The notes under the pieces were generated by a model, which searched no databases, had not been told where the DNA came from, and saw nothing but the letters and a program-made list of their open reading frames with translations. Positions 1 through 34,000 of a stretch of DNA of 64,000 nt are shown here, piece after piece; within the stretch, counting starts at the first letter, position 1; the number at the start of each line of letters is the position of its first letter. The position numbers and the translations under genes were made by a program. Source of the DNA: Cranoglanis bouderius (taxonomy: Eukaryota > Chordata > Actinopteri > Siluriformes > Cranoglanididae); assembly GCA_023630585.1 (NCBI GenBank), contig CM042544.1, forward strand, positions 19,257,256-19,321,255, in the 5' to 3' direction.

Positions 1-779
1 GTAACGTGTCTCCTCCTCGGCGGCTGATTGTCTCGGGAGCTTGCCTTGAAAGTTTTTGTGGGAAAACCAGGAGGCTGATAATTTCTGGACATCTAGGATG
101 TTTCTGTGAAGTCCTCCAGGTCTACTGTGCTTTCCAGATAATTTCACCTTTTCCTCTTGTCGATAGTGACAGTTTTTACCGTTTAAACGAATGAAATTCA
201 CTAATTGAAACACTTTACTTAAGTTGTGGAGTGAATTCAGTAGAGTTCTCACCATCCCACTTGGACTGTACCGAGGAGAGGTGAATACAATTACAATTAA
301 GCAGAAATATAGCTGATTTTGGCTCGCAGGCTCCACCCATAGCTCCAACTGTAACGAGAGAATGTATCATCTGGCTTAAATGCAAAATGCGATGTCCAAA
401 AAGCTCATAATGATGAAAGTGGATCGTATCTCCCAAACCAACACAACGTATTCTCACTGAGCTGAAAACCCTGTGACCCTGTGTAGGATAAGTGGTATTA
501 AAAAAATGATGGATAATCTGTGACAAGATTGGATACAATCCAAATCTTGAAACCCTGATTTCTGCATAACCATCACCACTTCTGCAGGCACTCATAAGTC
601 TTAACCTTTTTGACATTAAGTAATCTATGGATGGTATTAAATAATACTGATAATCACATAATGATATAAACCTATTGGCATTTTCAGCTGGTGCTTCAGT
701 CCATACTCTGGGTCCTGCGCTCTGTGGTTACTAAGAGGCTATCCTGCAGGGGGCGGTACTGCTTATTTCAGCCTCTAGT
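1..779. other. Left edge of window, upstream of GON4L, no feature seen
   Basis: Short frames on both strands (for example 6-194 plus and 616-215 minus) show no similarity I recognise and no splice support. Probably promoter-distal intergenic sequence. Confidence 0.4.
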
Positions 780-873
780 CATCGCGGAAGGAAATGATTG
801 TAACACCCGCCAATCGTCATTTTGTTGTGGCTCGGTTTGCTAGCTACTGATGGCTACTAATACCAACTTAAGG
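780..873 (+). other. Predicted 5' non-coding exon of GON4L
   Basis: A good donor (AGG followed by GTAAGC) ends a candidate exon at 873, and the next good acceptor (CCCTTAG, 2186-2192) opens the first coding exon. The sequence before it is richer in GC than its surroundings. An ATG at 850 lies in this exon; spliced to 2193 it gives a short frame that is not the GON4L frame and stops soon after, so it would be an upstream ORF. The left edge is a guess because no transcription start motif is visible. Confidence 0.35.
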
Positions 874-2199
874 GTAAGCAGTTTATTACTTTTAAAATGA
901 ATGAATTAAAAGCAGTTACATATAAGAGAGAGGTTACCATTTCCTGAAAAAAAAAGCTTTGAGGTAGAAATTTTCTGTATATCGTAAGCCTAGCTAGCTT
1001 TGTGTATGTTGTTTACTGACTAAGCTTCACTTAGTCACTTAGTCTTTCAGTCAAAGCCACATGTAAATCGGTAAACCGGAGGTTTGTACCGTCAAGAAAA
1101 ATGTGAACAGTCCATCTGCTGCCAAAACATTTCGCTAGCTAATTGTAGTTAATTAAAGAAGCACCAGAATCTAGTTAGATTATCTGCCTAACCAGTCTTT
1201 GTGTCGCAGTGTCCTTAACAGTAGACAGTGAGTTGTAAGTGTTTTTATAGACAGTCAGATTTTTCTTCATAACCCCCCATAGCGGCTCTTGACCACAGAT
1301 TTTGGTGGGGAAAGACGACATCAATAAAGACCTAGCCTCAAAAAATCGAAAGGCTATCACGTTTATCTTAACGTAAACCCGTGGCAAGCAGTTGAGTGAG
1401 AAAGAAACTTAGTCATACAGACTAGCAGCTCTTTTTGAGCGGTTTTAGACGAACCTTTGTTTATCTCTGTTCAGGGTAATAGCATTAGCCAGGGTTGCCA
1501 GGTCTCAGCAAATATCCACCCAGTTACAGCTCAAAAACCACACAAAACGACCTGAAACTGGTTTTAACTAACACAATCTGGCAACCCTGTTGTCAACGGT
1601 CCTGCCCAGTGCTCCTCCCCCGAGCATGATTTGTGGCCTCTGTTAACCTCTATTTAACTATTGAATGTAACACATATGGAGATGTGAATGAGGATTTTAT
1701 GAAAATTAACATTTGTTAAATGGCTGATGTAAATGCCCATATGGATGAGCCACCACTGTCATAAGCCATAAGCACCTCACGTTCCAGGAAAAAAAACAGG
1801 TACCTTGATCATAATGAGTTGCAGAATCAGTGATTCTGTTTAAATGAATATCTTACTGTGGTTTAATAACAAATTATCAAAACCACAAGTTCCCAACCCT
1901 GCCCTGTACATTTTAGTGTTTTCTTTGCTCTAACTCACCTGATTACTAATAATTACTGATAACTATTCAGCTAATTAACAACCCTTCCTGAGTGTATTAA
2001 ACCAACAACAATGATTTTGAAGCCTGTTGTTTATCAGTGTCATAATAAGGTCTCTTATCATTGTAATGTTCAAGATTCTTGTCAATGAAATGCTGGTTCA
2101 GGTTCTGCGTGAATTCACCACTAGAATACCCATCTAGTATATTAAATTGGACAAGCACTCTTTCTGCAATTGTCTCTTTTCATTACCCTTAGAAGCGAG

Positions 2200-25425
<23,226 letters not shown>

Positions 25426-25725
25426 CACACTACTCTGAGAATAAGCTTACACCAGCTAGACCACAACAGACCAGCTAAAGACACTTGAGCTACAATGGTA
25501 GACAACATGGCTACAATAACCGTGAGAACATAATGAGCTATGGGAGTCACATGTTAAAGTTACATAGCTGAATTTATTACACAAACTTTCATCAGTGGGA
25601 TTGCACAATGGGGCCATGGTTTTATGGGAGCCCTGAACATGAACATGCTGAGGTTCAAAAATTCAACTAATTTATCACCAGCTCATGAACTGAGAATGGC
25701 AGCTACTTGTTCTATTACCTTGGAA

Positions 25726-25765
<40 letters not shown>

Positions 25766-25927
25766 ACATTTGCTTCACAGTGGACATATTGTATATATTA
25801 TAATATAAGATAAGATTGGGCAAGTCCCAAGTATGTACAGCATTTTTTACATAAGAAATTGAATTTCTTTCCAGTATGTTTGAGGTTTTGATGAAAAGAA
25901 AGTAGGAAGTTCCCTTATCTATAAAAA

Positions 25928-25980
25928 ATTAATAAAAGACTTCACTGTTTGAAAACACTGTTTTAGTGTCAAAATAAAGG
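25928..25980 (+). promoter_or_regulatory. Candidate GON4L polyadenylation signals
   Basis: AATAAA occurs at 25931-25936 and again at 25973-25978, 0.5 kb after the GON4L stop. A long T-run (about 25733-25758) lies in the presumed 3' UTR. No other gene on this strand is nearby. Confidence 0.5.
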
Positions 25981-26304
25981 GAAAAAATGCAATATTCTTT
26001 GTTGATGCTATTTTTTTTATTTGAGAACTTTGGGGTAAGTTTTGTACTGCCATCAGTGTTTTCAGAAACTTTCGGAAATGGAGATAAAATATAGATGTGA
26101 TTCAATATTTTATATATACTGATTGTAGTAATATATGGATGAGATTCTCATAATGTTTAAGTATCAACTCTTGTCCTGGGGACTCTTGTCTGGGGGACTT
26201 TCCAAGATGCATACTCTCATACCAAGTGGCAAAATAGTATGCAAAAAAATAGTACACCATGGTTAATGTACTAAATATTTTAAAGTAGGATATTTTTTGG
26301 GACA

Positions 26305-27447
26305 TACACTCAGATCAACTTATTAGGAACACTATACTAATACTGGTTAGGGCCTCCCTTTGCTCTCAAAACAGCCTCAATTCTACTTGGCATGGATTCC
26401 ACAAGATAGTGCTAGTTGAAAACATTCCTTTGACATAAATCCCAAACATCCCAAAGGTGTTCTATTGGATTCAGATCCGGTGACTGGGAAGGCCACTGAA
26501 GAACACTGAACTCATTGTCATGGTCATGAAACCAGTTTGGGATGGCGTTTGCTTTGCGACATGGTGCAGATGGTAAATTGTGGCCATAAAGAGATTCACT
26601 TTGTAAGCAACAGTACTCAAACAGGCTGTGGCATTCGAGCAATGATTGATTGGTATTAACACGGGCCCAAAGCATGCCAAGAAAACATTCCTCACACCAT
26701 TATACCACCTCCACCAGCCTGGACACAAGGCAGGTTGGGTCCATGGATTCATGCTGTTGGTCCCAAATTCTGACCCTACCATCTGTGTGCCTCAGCAGAA
26801 ATCAAGATTCATCAGACCAGGCTACAATTTTCCAGTCTTCAACTGTCTAGTTTTGGTAAGCCTGTGCCCACTGCAGTCTCAGCTACTGTTCTTGGCTGAC
26901 AGAAGTGGAATCTGCTGTGGTCTTCTACTGTTGTAGCCCATCTGCCTCAAGGTTTGATGTGTTGTGCATTCTGAGATGCTTTTCTGCTCACCACAATTGT
27001 ACAGAGTGGTTACCTGAGTTACTGTAGCCTTTCTGTCAGCTCGAACTAGTCTGACCATTCTCAGTTGACCTCTCTCATCAACAAGGCATTTTTGTCTGCA
27101 TGACTGCTGCTGCTCACTGGATATTTTTTTCTTTACTGCACCATTCTGAGTAAACTCTAGAGACTTGTGTGAAAATCCCAGGAGATCAGCAATTATAGAA
27201 ATACTATAGTATTATAGAGACTGTTGTGTGTGAAACTCGTACCATCTGCTACCAACAATAATGCCATGGTCAAATGCACTGATCACTTTTTCCCCATTCT
27301 GATGGTTGATGTGAACATTACCTGAAGCTGCTGGCCCATATCTGCATGATTTTATGCATTGCACTGCTGCCACATGATTGGCTGATTAGATAATTGCCTG
27401 AATTAGTAGGTGTACATGTGTTCCTAATAAAGTACTTGGTGAGTGTA
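26305..27447 (-). mobile_element. Tc1-like transposon relic, 1.14 kb
   Basis: The left end (TACACTCAGATCAACTTATTAG, then GAACAC) and the right end (GTTCCTAATAAAGTACTTGG TGAGTGTA) are inverted copies. On the minus strand, about 26675-26412 keeps PSQSPDLNPIEHLWDVWD, the C-terminal DDE block of Tc1 transposases. The rest is frameshifted. It lies between GON4L and the PDIA3-like gene. A truncated relative is at 47959. Confidence 0.85.
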
Positions 27448-28346
27448 GTTGGCTGCATTAGAAATTACATACTATACATGCTTAATCAAGTCTATAGTAT
27501 GCAGTTTGTGAGCGTGACTATATCCAGTGTTAAGCACAAATAGATGATGTACTACTCTAGCTGAATTTTCAAGTATGCAGTGTGAGCTATCCTCGTGGTG
27601 TACTGTACCTCACAATGCAACAAGGTCTTTTCTGCCTTCTCTTTCCCTCATGTTTGGATTTAACCATAAACATTTAACACTTTTTTGATTCTGCACAAAG
27701 TTGAACCCATCTGCCATACCTCTGAGGGGAATGTTGTTTTTTCAATGCTTTATTACATAAAATATAGAAAACCTCAAGTAATTAGCATGTAGTTCCTATT
27801 ATGTCAATATGCCAGGGGGTAATATAAAAATAGAAATAAATTAACACCAATAAAATATTTTTTTTTTTTAGAATTAGTACTGTTCATGTATTCTTAAGAC
27901 ACATGAAGGAAAGCACAAAAGGCAGGCTAATTATTAGTTTATCTAAAATATTTTGCTAAATCAATTATCAGGTTGATCATATTATTTAGTGCTGTTTTGT
28001 GAATCTAGAGTAGTAAGTAGTAAGATGTTGAAGTAATAAATCAGAATAAAACATGAAGATATTTGCCATATTTACTTTATAACTACACTGCCAGAAAGGA
28101 TGAGGCACAGTTCGTGGTTGTACCATGCAAAGAGAAATTTGTTTGCCTCTTCACTAAATTTTGCTAAGAAATTGCTTTGCAGCATAACTTTGATGTATGA
28201 TTTATACGTATAAAGACTTCCTTTATCTTATTTGTAGTCAGGTGTTTGTGAGGAATCCCTATTCCCGAACAATAGTTATTACAGTAAGCTTCTGAGGTAA
28301 CTGCTTCCACGAGGAAATATCATCGACAGTTAGTCACATAACTAAC
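27448..28346. other. Intergenic, no feature seen
   Basis: AT-rich spacer of 0.9 kb between two Tc1-like elements. No coding, RNA or repeat signature could be supported. Confidence 0.5.
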
Positions 28347-28348
28347 TA

Positions 28349-29856
28349 CAGGTGCATCTCAATAAATTAGAATGTCATGGAAAAGTTAATTTATTTCAGT
28401 AATTCAACTCAAATTGTGAAACTCGTGTATTAAATAAATTCAATGCACACAGACTGAAGTAGTTTAAGTCTTTGGTTCTTTTAATTATGATGATTTTGGC
28501 TCACATTTAACAAAAACCCACCAATTCACTATCTCACCACATTAGAATATTTCATAAGACCAATAAAAAAAAACATTTTTAGTGAATTGTTGGCCTTCTG
28601 GAAAGTATGTTCATTTACTGTACATGTACTCAATACTTGGTAGGGGCTCATTTTGCTTTAATTACTGCCTCAATTCAGTGCGGCATGGAGGTGATCAGTT
28701 TGTGGCACGGTGGTATGGAAGCCCAGGTTTCTTTGACAGTGGCCTTCAGCTCATCTGCATTTTTTGGTCTCTTGTTTCTCATTTTCCTCTTGATAATACC
28801 CCATAGATTCTCTATGGGGTTCAGGTCTGGTGAGTTTGCTGGCCAGTCAAGCACACCAACACCATGGTCATTTAACCAACTTTTGGTGCTTTTGGCGCTT
28901 TTGGCAGTGTGGGCAGGTGCCAAATCCTGCTGGAAAATGAAATCAGCATCTTCAAAAAGCTGGTCAGCAGAAGGAAGCATGAAGTGCTCTAAAATTTCTT
29001 GGTAAACGGGTGCAGTGACTTTGGTTTTCAAAAAACACAATGGACCAACACCAGCAGATGACATTGCACCCCAAATCATCACAGACTGTGGAAACACTGG
29101 ACTTCAAGCAACTTGAGCTATGAGCTTCTCCACCCTTCCTCCAGACTCTAGGACCTTGGTTTCCAAATGAAATACAAAACTTGCTCTCATCTGAAAAGAG
29201 GACTTTGGACCACTGGGCAACAGTCCAGTTCTTCTTCTCCTTAGCCCAGGTAAGACGCCTCTGACGTTGTCTGTGGATCAGGAGTGGCTTAACAAGAGGA
29301 ATACGACAACTGTAGCCAAATTCCTTGGCACGTCTGTGTGTGGTGGCTCTTGATGCCTTGACCCCAGCCTCAGTCCATTCCTTGTGAAGTTCACTCAAAT
29401 TCTTGAATCGATTTTGCTTGACAATCCTCATAAGGCTGCGGTTCTCTCGGTTGGTTGTGCATCTTTTTCTTCCACAATTTTTCCTTCCACTCACCTTTCT
29501 GTTAACATGCTTGGATACAGCACTCTGTGAACAGCCAGCTTCTTTGGCAATGAATGTTTGTGGCTTACCTAGTGAACCAAACTGAGAGACCATTTTGAAG
29601 GCTCAGGAAACCTTTGCAGGTGTTTTGAGTTGATTAGCTGATTGGCATGTCACCATATTCTAATTTGTTGAGATAGTGAATTGGTGGGTTTTTGTTAAAT
29701 GTAAACCAAAATCATCACAATTAAAAGAACCAAAGACTTAAACTACTTCAGTCTGTGTGCACTGAATTTATTTAATACACGAGTTTCACAATTTGAGTTG
29801 AATTACTGAAATAAATTAACTTTTTCACAACATTCTAATTTATTGAGATGCACCTG
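28349..29856 (-). mobile_element. Tc1-like transposon, 1508 bp (family with CAGGTGCATCTCAATAAATT ends), copy A
   Basis: Inverted termini CAGGTGCATCTCAATAAATT/inverse are flanked by TA on both sides (28347-28348 and 29857-29858). Subterminal sequence pairs over more than 150 bp. The transposase reads on the minus strand. It has the same total length and family as copy B (36934-38441) but the opposite orientation. Confidence 0.95.
28675..29593 (-). pseudogene. Tc1 transposase of copy A, frameshifted
   Basis: The N-terminal 180 or so codons are open from 29593 (MVSQFGSLGKPQTFIAKEAG start), through the HTH region to VLFSDESKFCISFGNQG. Compared with copy B, a small deletion near 29095 shifts the frame in the segment before FPQSVMIWGAMSS. 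The second part (29097-28675) contains FQQDLAPAHTAKS and SPDLNPIENLWG. A short tandem duplication gives AKSAKSTKSW, and an early stop truncates the C-terminus. It is non-functional as it stands. Confidence 0.9.
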
Positions 29857-30029
29857 TAGTATTGAATGGTGAGTGTCTCATACTGCTTATTGTACTGTAT
29901 ACAATACATAATACCGTATACTGTGTACAGAGTATATTAGTGTAGCGCTGTATATAGCCTAGTATGCAGCTATGTGATTTTGAAGACAGCCCCAATGCAT
30001 TGACGCTCCTCATAAAGAGGGCTGGCGCT

Positions 30030-30202
30030 TCTTCCCAAACACGGTCTTCAATCTCGCGTGCTTCTCAGCCAATCAGCGGCCGCCTGTCCGCTCTGTAACG
30101 CTGAACTCATATAGTCGAAGTCATATAGTCCGTTAGAAACTTTGTAGCGGTGGCCTAATTTAAGAAATTGTCCTGTCGACATTTTTTTTTTTTATTGTTA
30201 AC
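30030..30202 (+). promoter_or_regulatory. Presumed promoter and 5' UTR of the PDIA3-like gene
   Basis: The 170 bp before the start codon is more GC-rich than its flanks and has a CCAAT box (30069-30073) and a GC-rich block (GCGGCCGCC). The classical ER stress element (CCAAT-N9-CCACG) is not matched, because the second half-site is absent at the required spacing. A T-run directly precedes the ATG region. Confidence 0.4.
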
Positions 30203-31032
30203 ATGCATTTTTCATATATCGCTCTTCTTTACCTCGGTGTCCTACACAAAGTGGTGTTGTTCGCGGAGGGAAGCGACGACGTGCTCGAACTGGAGGACGC
30301 AGATTTTGAGCGGCGTGTAGCCGAGCACGAGACCCTGCTCGTGGAGTTCTTCACCCCGTGGTACGCTATGTTTCTTAAAGTTCACGTGAACGCTACATAG
30401 TCTGGAAAGTTCGTGTTGCTCGGTAGCCGTTGTATGGTAACCGATACCTGACCGGTGTTTTGATGGTAAAGGGGTTGCTGTGGAAGAGCGCTAACTTTAC
30501 ATCATTTGGGGAGTTTGTAACGACCTCAGGACTTTCATGAGTTTAATAATAAGTATGCGCCTAATGTCCTCTATACGACTTTACTGACCGTTAAACGGAA
30601 GTTAACAATTTTCTTTAGCTAAAATATAAACATTAGTAAGCTGCCTAGTTTATAAAAGCTTTTAACGTATAAATTCCTCCTTTGGTGTTCTGAAATGCTC
30701 TAAACTGGATCTTGACACACGTGGTTAACTTCTTGAGCATCACCAGGACAGGTAAGTTACAGCAGGGGTTCTCAGACTTTTTGTACCTAGGGACCCCTTT
30801 AGCTGACCACCTCAATACAGATTTATTTTATGAACTATTAAAATATTTTGCTCATTATTCAAATGTGTATATGTACAATTATATTTAGGTTATTTATTGG
30901 ATGCACAGACCTTTTAACAGCGGTTCGGATTAAACCAATTTAATTCCAGTGACCAGGCAAAAGAGCAGATAACTAAAAGCTCAGTAATAAATATAACTTT
31001 AATAATGGTGGGTTGTGATCTCCACCACTGTA

Positions 31033-31076
<44 letters not shown>

Positions 31077-34000
31077 AGACCTCACTTTAAGAGCAACTGA
31101 GGTGGACAGTGAAGTGTTTTCTTCTGAAGGATTGTCAGGCCCGGATTAACACGTGTGGTGCCCTAGGGTGACCACACTCGGAAGTCCCCCCACACACTTG
31201 ACACGTAAAAATGGAACATTCACTGTGGCTATAAAAACCATAGATTTACATGAACTTATACCTAAAGCACTACAGGAAAATGTAAGACCCAACACGTGAA
31301 ATAAATCTTTAAATAAATAAAAATCCTAAATAAAATAAATCTGTATTGAGGTGGTCAGCTAAAGGGGTCCCTAGGTACAAAAAGTCTGAGAAACCCTGCT
31401 GTAACTTACCTGTCCTGGTGATGCTCAAGAAGTTAACCAATGCAAAAAAAACCTGACACCATAGATAGACATGGGCCTACAAATGTCATTCTAGCCCTTA
31501 CACTGATGCTCAAATCTGAATGTAACTCGCATGGCAATGCAACATGTCATGCTAAATATAATTATTTCCATCATAAATGGCCTGTTTGAGGACTACATGC
31601 AAAACCATTGCAGAGTATGTCTAAAAAAAATCATAGCACAAATATACTAAATAAGGCAAGCCCAAGAAAGACTGTTGCAAGCAACCATATTAACAGCTGC
31701 TTTCAGCACCACAGAGATGCACAGCAGCGAAACACAAACAGTGAAACTTACACAGCAGCAAAATGTACACTGACTTTACAAGCATTAGTAACTGAGCAAT
31801 CCTTCTTTCTTGACTTTGTGCATACAAAGACGTTAATTAAATTCTCAGTTTCTTTGTAAATCTGAGGGAAAAAAAACGTATGATTGCGGGTACAATGTGA
31901 ATGGTGGCTATATGCCCTGATAGTTTATCCTTTTATAGTTTGTGTTTCGCAAAACCACTTATCTGATGCCTGTTCATTTTGAATTTGTCTGATATGATAG
32001 ATTGGCGCCAGCGGCACTGCGTCAATATGGACTCGACTCTGACTAGGCTGGGGGACTCATCTGTCTGTCTCTGTCTGTCTCTGTCTCCATTAGCCATAAT
32101 CATCAAGATTAAAATGAAAAAAGGCTTGAAATATTTCGCTTTATGTGTAATGGATCTAGAATATATGAAAGTTCCACTTTTTGAATTAAATTGTGGGAAA
32201 ACATTTAACTTTTCCAAGATATTCTAATTTTTTTTTAGATATATAGAAAGATATAGAAAATATAGCAAACATTTAAAAATATAGCAAATATTTTAAAGGT
32301 TATCTTAATCATTTGGTGCCCCCCCATTGGCTGGTGCCCCAGGGCACTTGCCCAATCCCATATATGGTTAATCCGGCCTTGAGGATGAGAATTGTAGGTT
32401 CATGACATGTTATTAATGCTTGACTCCATAGACCCTTTCTAGTTGTTTTCTCTGGTATCTTGAAAGGGCAGTGGCTCAGTGGTTAAGGTGTTGGACTACT
32501 GATTGGAAGGTTGTGAGTGCAAATCCCAGCGCTGCCACTGTTGGGCCCTTGAGCAAGGCCCTTAACTCTCAATTTCAATTAATGAAATAAATGTAAGTCG
32601 CTCTGGATAAGTGTGTCTGCCAAAATGCTGTAAATGAAAGCTAAAAGTGATTCATTCTCGCTGCTGCACTCACAGGTGTGGTCACTGTAAGAGGTTAACT
32701 CCTGAATATGATGCTGCTGCTACCAGACTAAAGGGCACAGTATCTCTAGCAAAGGTAAGCGCAGGTCACTAACAGCAATAATCTTTGTTGATTATTGATC
32801 ACGTACTCAGATCATGTTCTGCTTGGTAGTTGAGGTTTACATTTGTTTTAGCTGGAGTTTATTGAGTGTAGAAATATTTTATTTAAAGCCGCTCCCGCCA
32901 GTCTCGTGTCTGTAGTAGAATTAGCTCACACGCCACTAGGAAAAGATAATAGTCATATTTTTACATTTAAATTGTAAAATAAAGATTTAAATGGGAACCT
33001 ACAGTCTTTACCATCTCAGACACTCATAAAAGTTTGGAGATCTACTGTGCCCATAGATTTGCCCAACCCATTCTATACAGTGGGCCTGTCACAATGTGCA
33101 TAACTAGATCCTTTTTTTCTGGTTAGATCGACTGCACTGCAAACTCTGAGACATGTGAGAAGTTTGGGGTGGATGGGTATCCCACTCTAAAAATCTTTCG
33201 AAATGGCGCCGAGGCCTCTTCGTATGATGGTCCTCGGACAGCAGGTGTGTATTTTAATGTGAATGTAAAACCATATCAGGTGCTTTTTTGGGGTTTTTTT
33301 TGTTTGTTTGTTTATGTATTTATGCTTTTGGACTATGTTGATATTCATAGATGGCATTGTGAGCTATATGAAGAAGCAGGCTGGCCCAAGCTCTGTAGCT
33401 CTACACAGTGAAGCTGAGTTGGAAGCTTTCATAAATGGTTTTGATGCCAGTGTTGTGGGTGAGTTCTTATCATGTTATTATCCAGATTATGTTATTGGAG
33501 AAATAAATAATACAATTAAAGTGCTGACAGCAATGGATTAGCCTATGCATTCCTACGTCAGATGACAGGCAATGTGACACTAGAATCAGTATGTTGAATT
33601 GATTGGCTCAGTGATCTATGCTTACATTTTTATGACTAAATGTAAAATGGAGCTCCTATGGCATATTGCATTCCACTGTGTACAGAAGCAATTCCTGGGA
33701 ATACTGTGATGCTATAAGTTAAATTAGTATTATAGTTATAGTATATAATTAGTATTAGCATCAAAAATTGACCAGTAGGAACCAGCACACTTCAATGATT
33801 CCCCTGCTACCAGTCATAACAGCATTTCAACCTCTTAGGAGAATTTAGACTCGGCCACTCATGGCTTTCAGTCAACTTGAAAGGAGTTTGCTTTGTGTTC
33901 CAGGCTTTTTCTCAGGAAGTGACAATCTGGAGCTCGCTGAGTTCCTGAAGGCCTCCAGTGCATTGAGGGACAGCTATCGATTTGCTCACGCCATAGACCT

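Noticed and set aside
28582..29005. Plus-strand frames with hydrophobic stretches over Tc1 copy A
   Set aside because: Antisense shadows of the transposase; the same shadow appears on the minus strand of copy B at 37788-38208.
30060..30100. ER stress response element near the PDIA3-like start
   Set aside because: CCAAT is present at 30069 but the required CCACG after 9 bases is not; only the CCAAT box was kept.
32465..32540. Possible tRNA gene
   Set aside because: A-box and B-box-like motifs are present, but the sequence does not fold as a full cloverleaf by eye and is followed by a SINE tail, so it is a SINE head.
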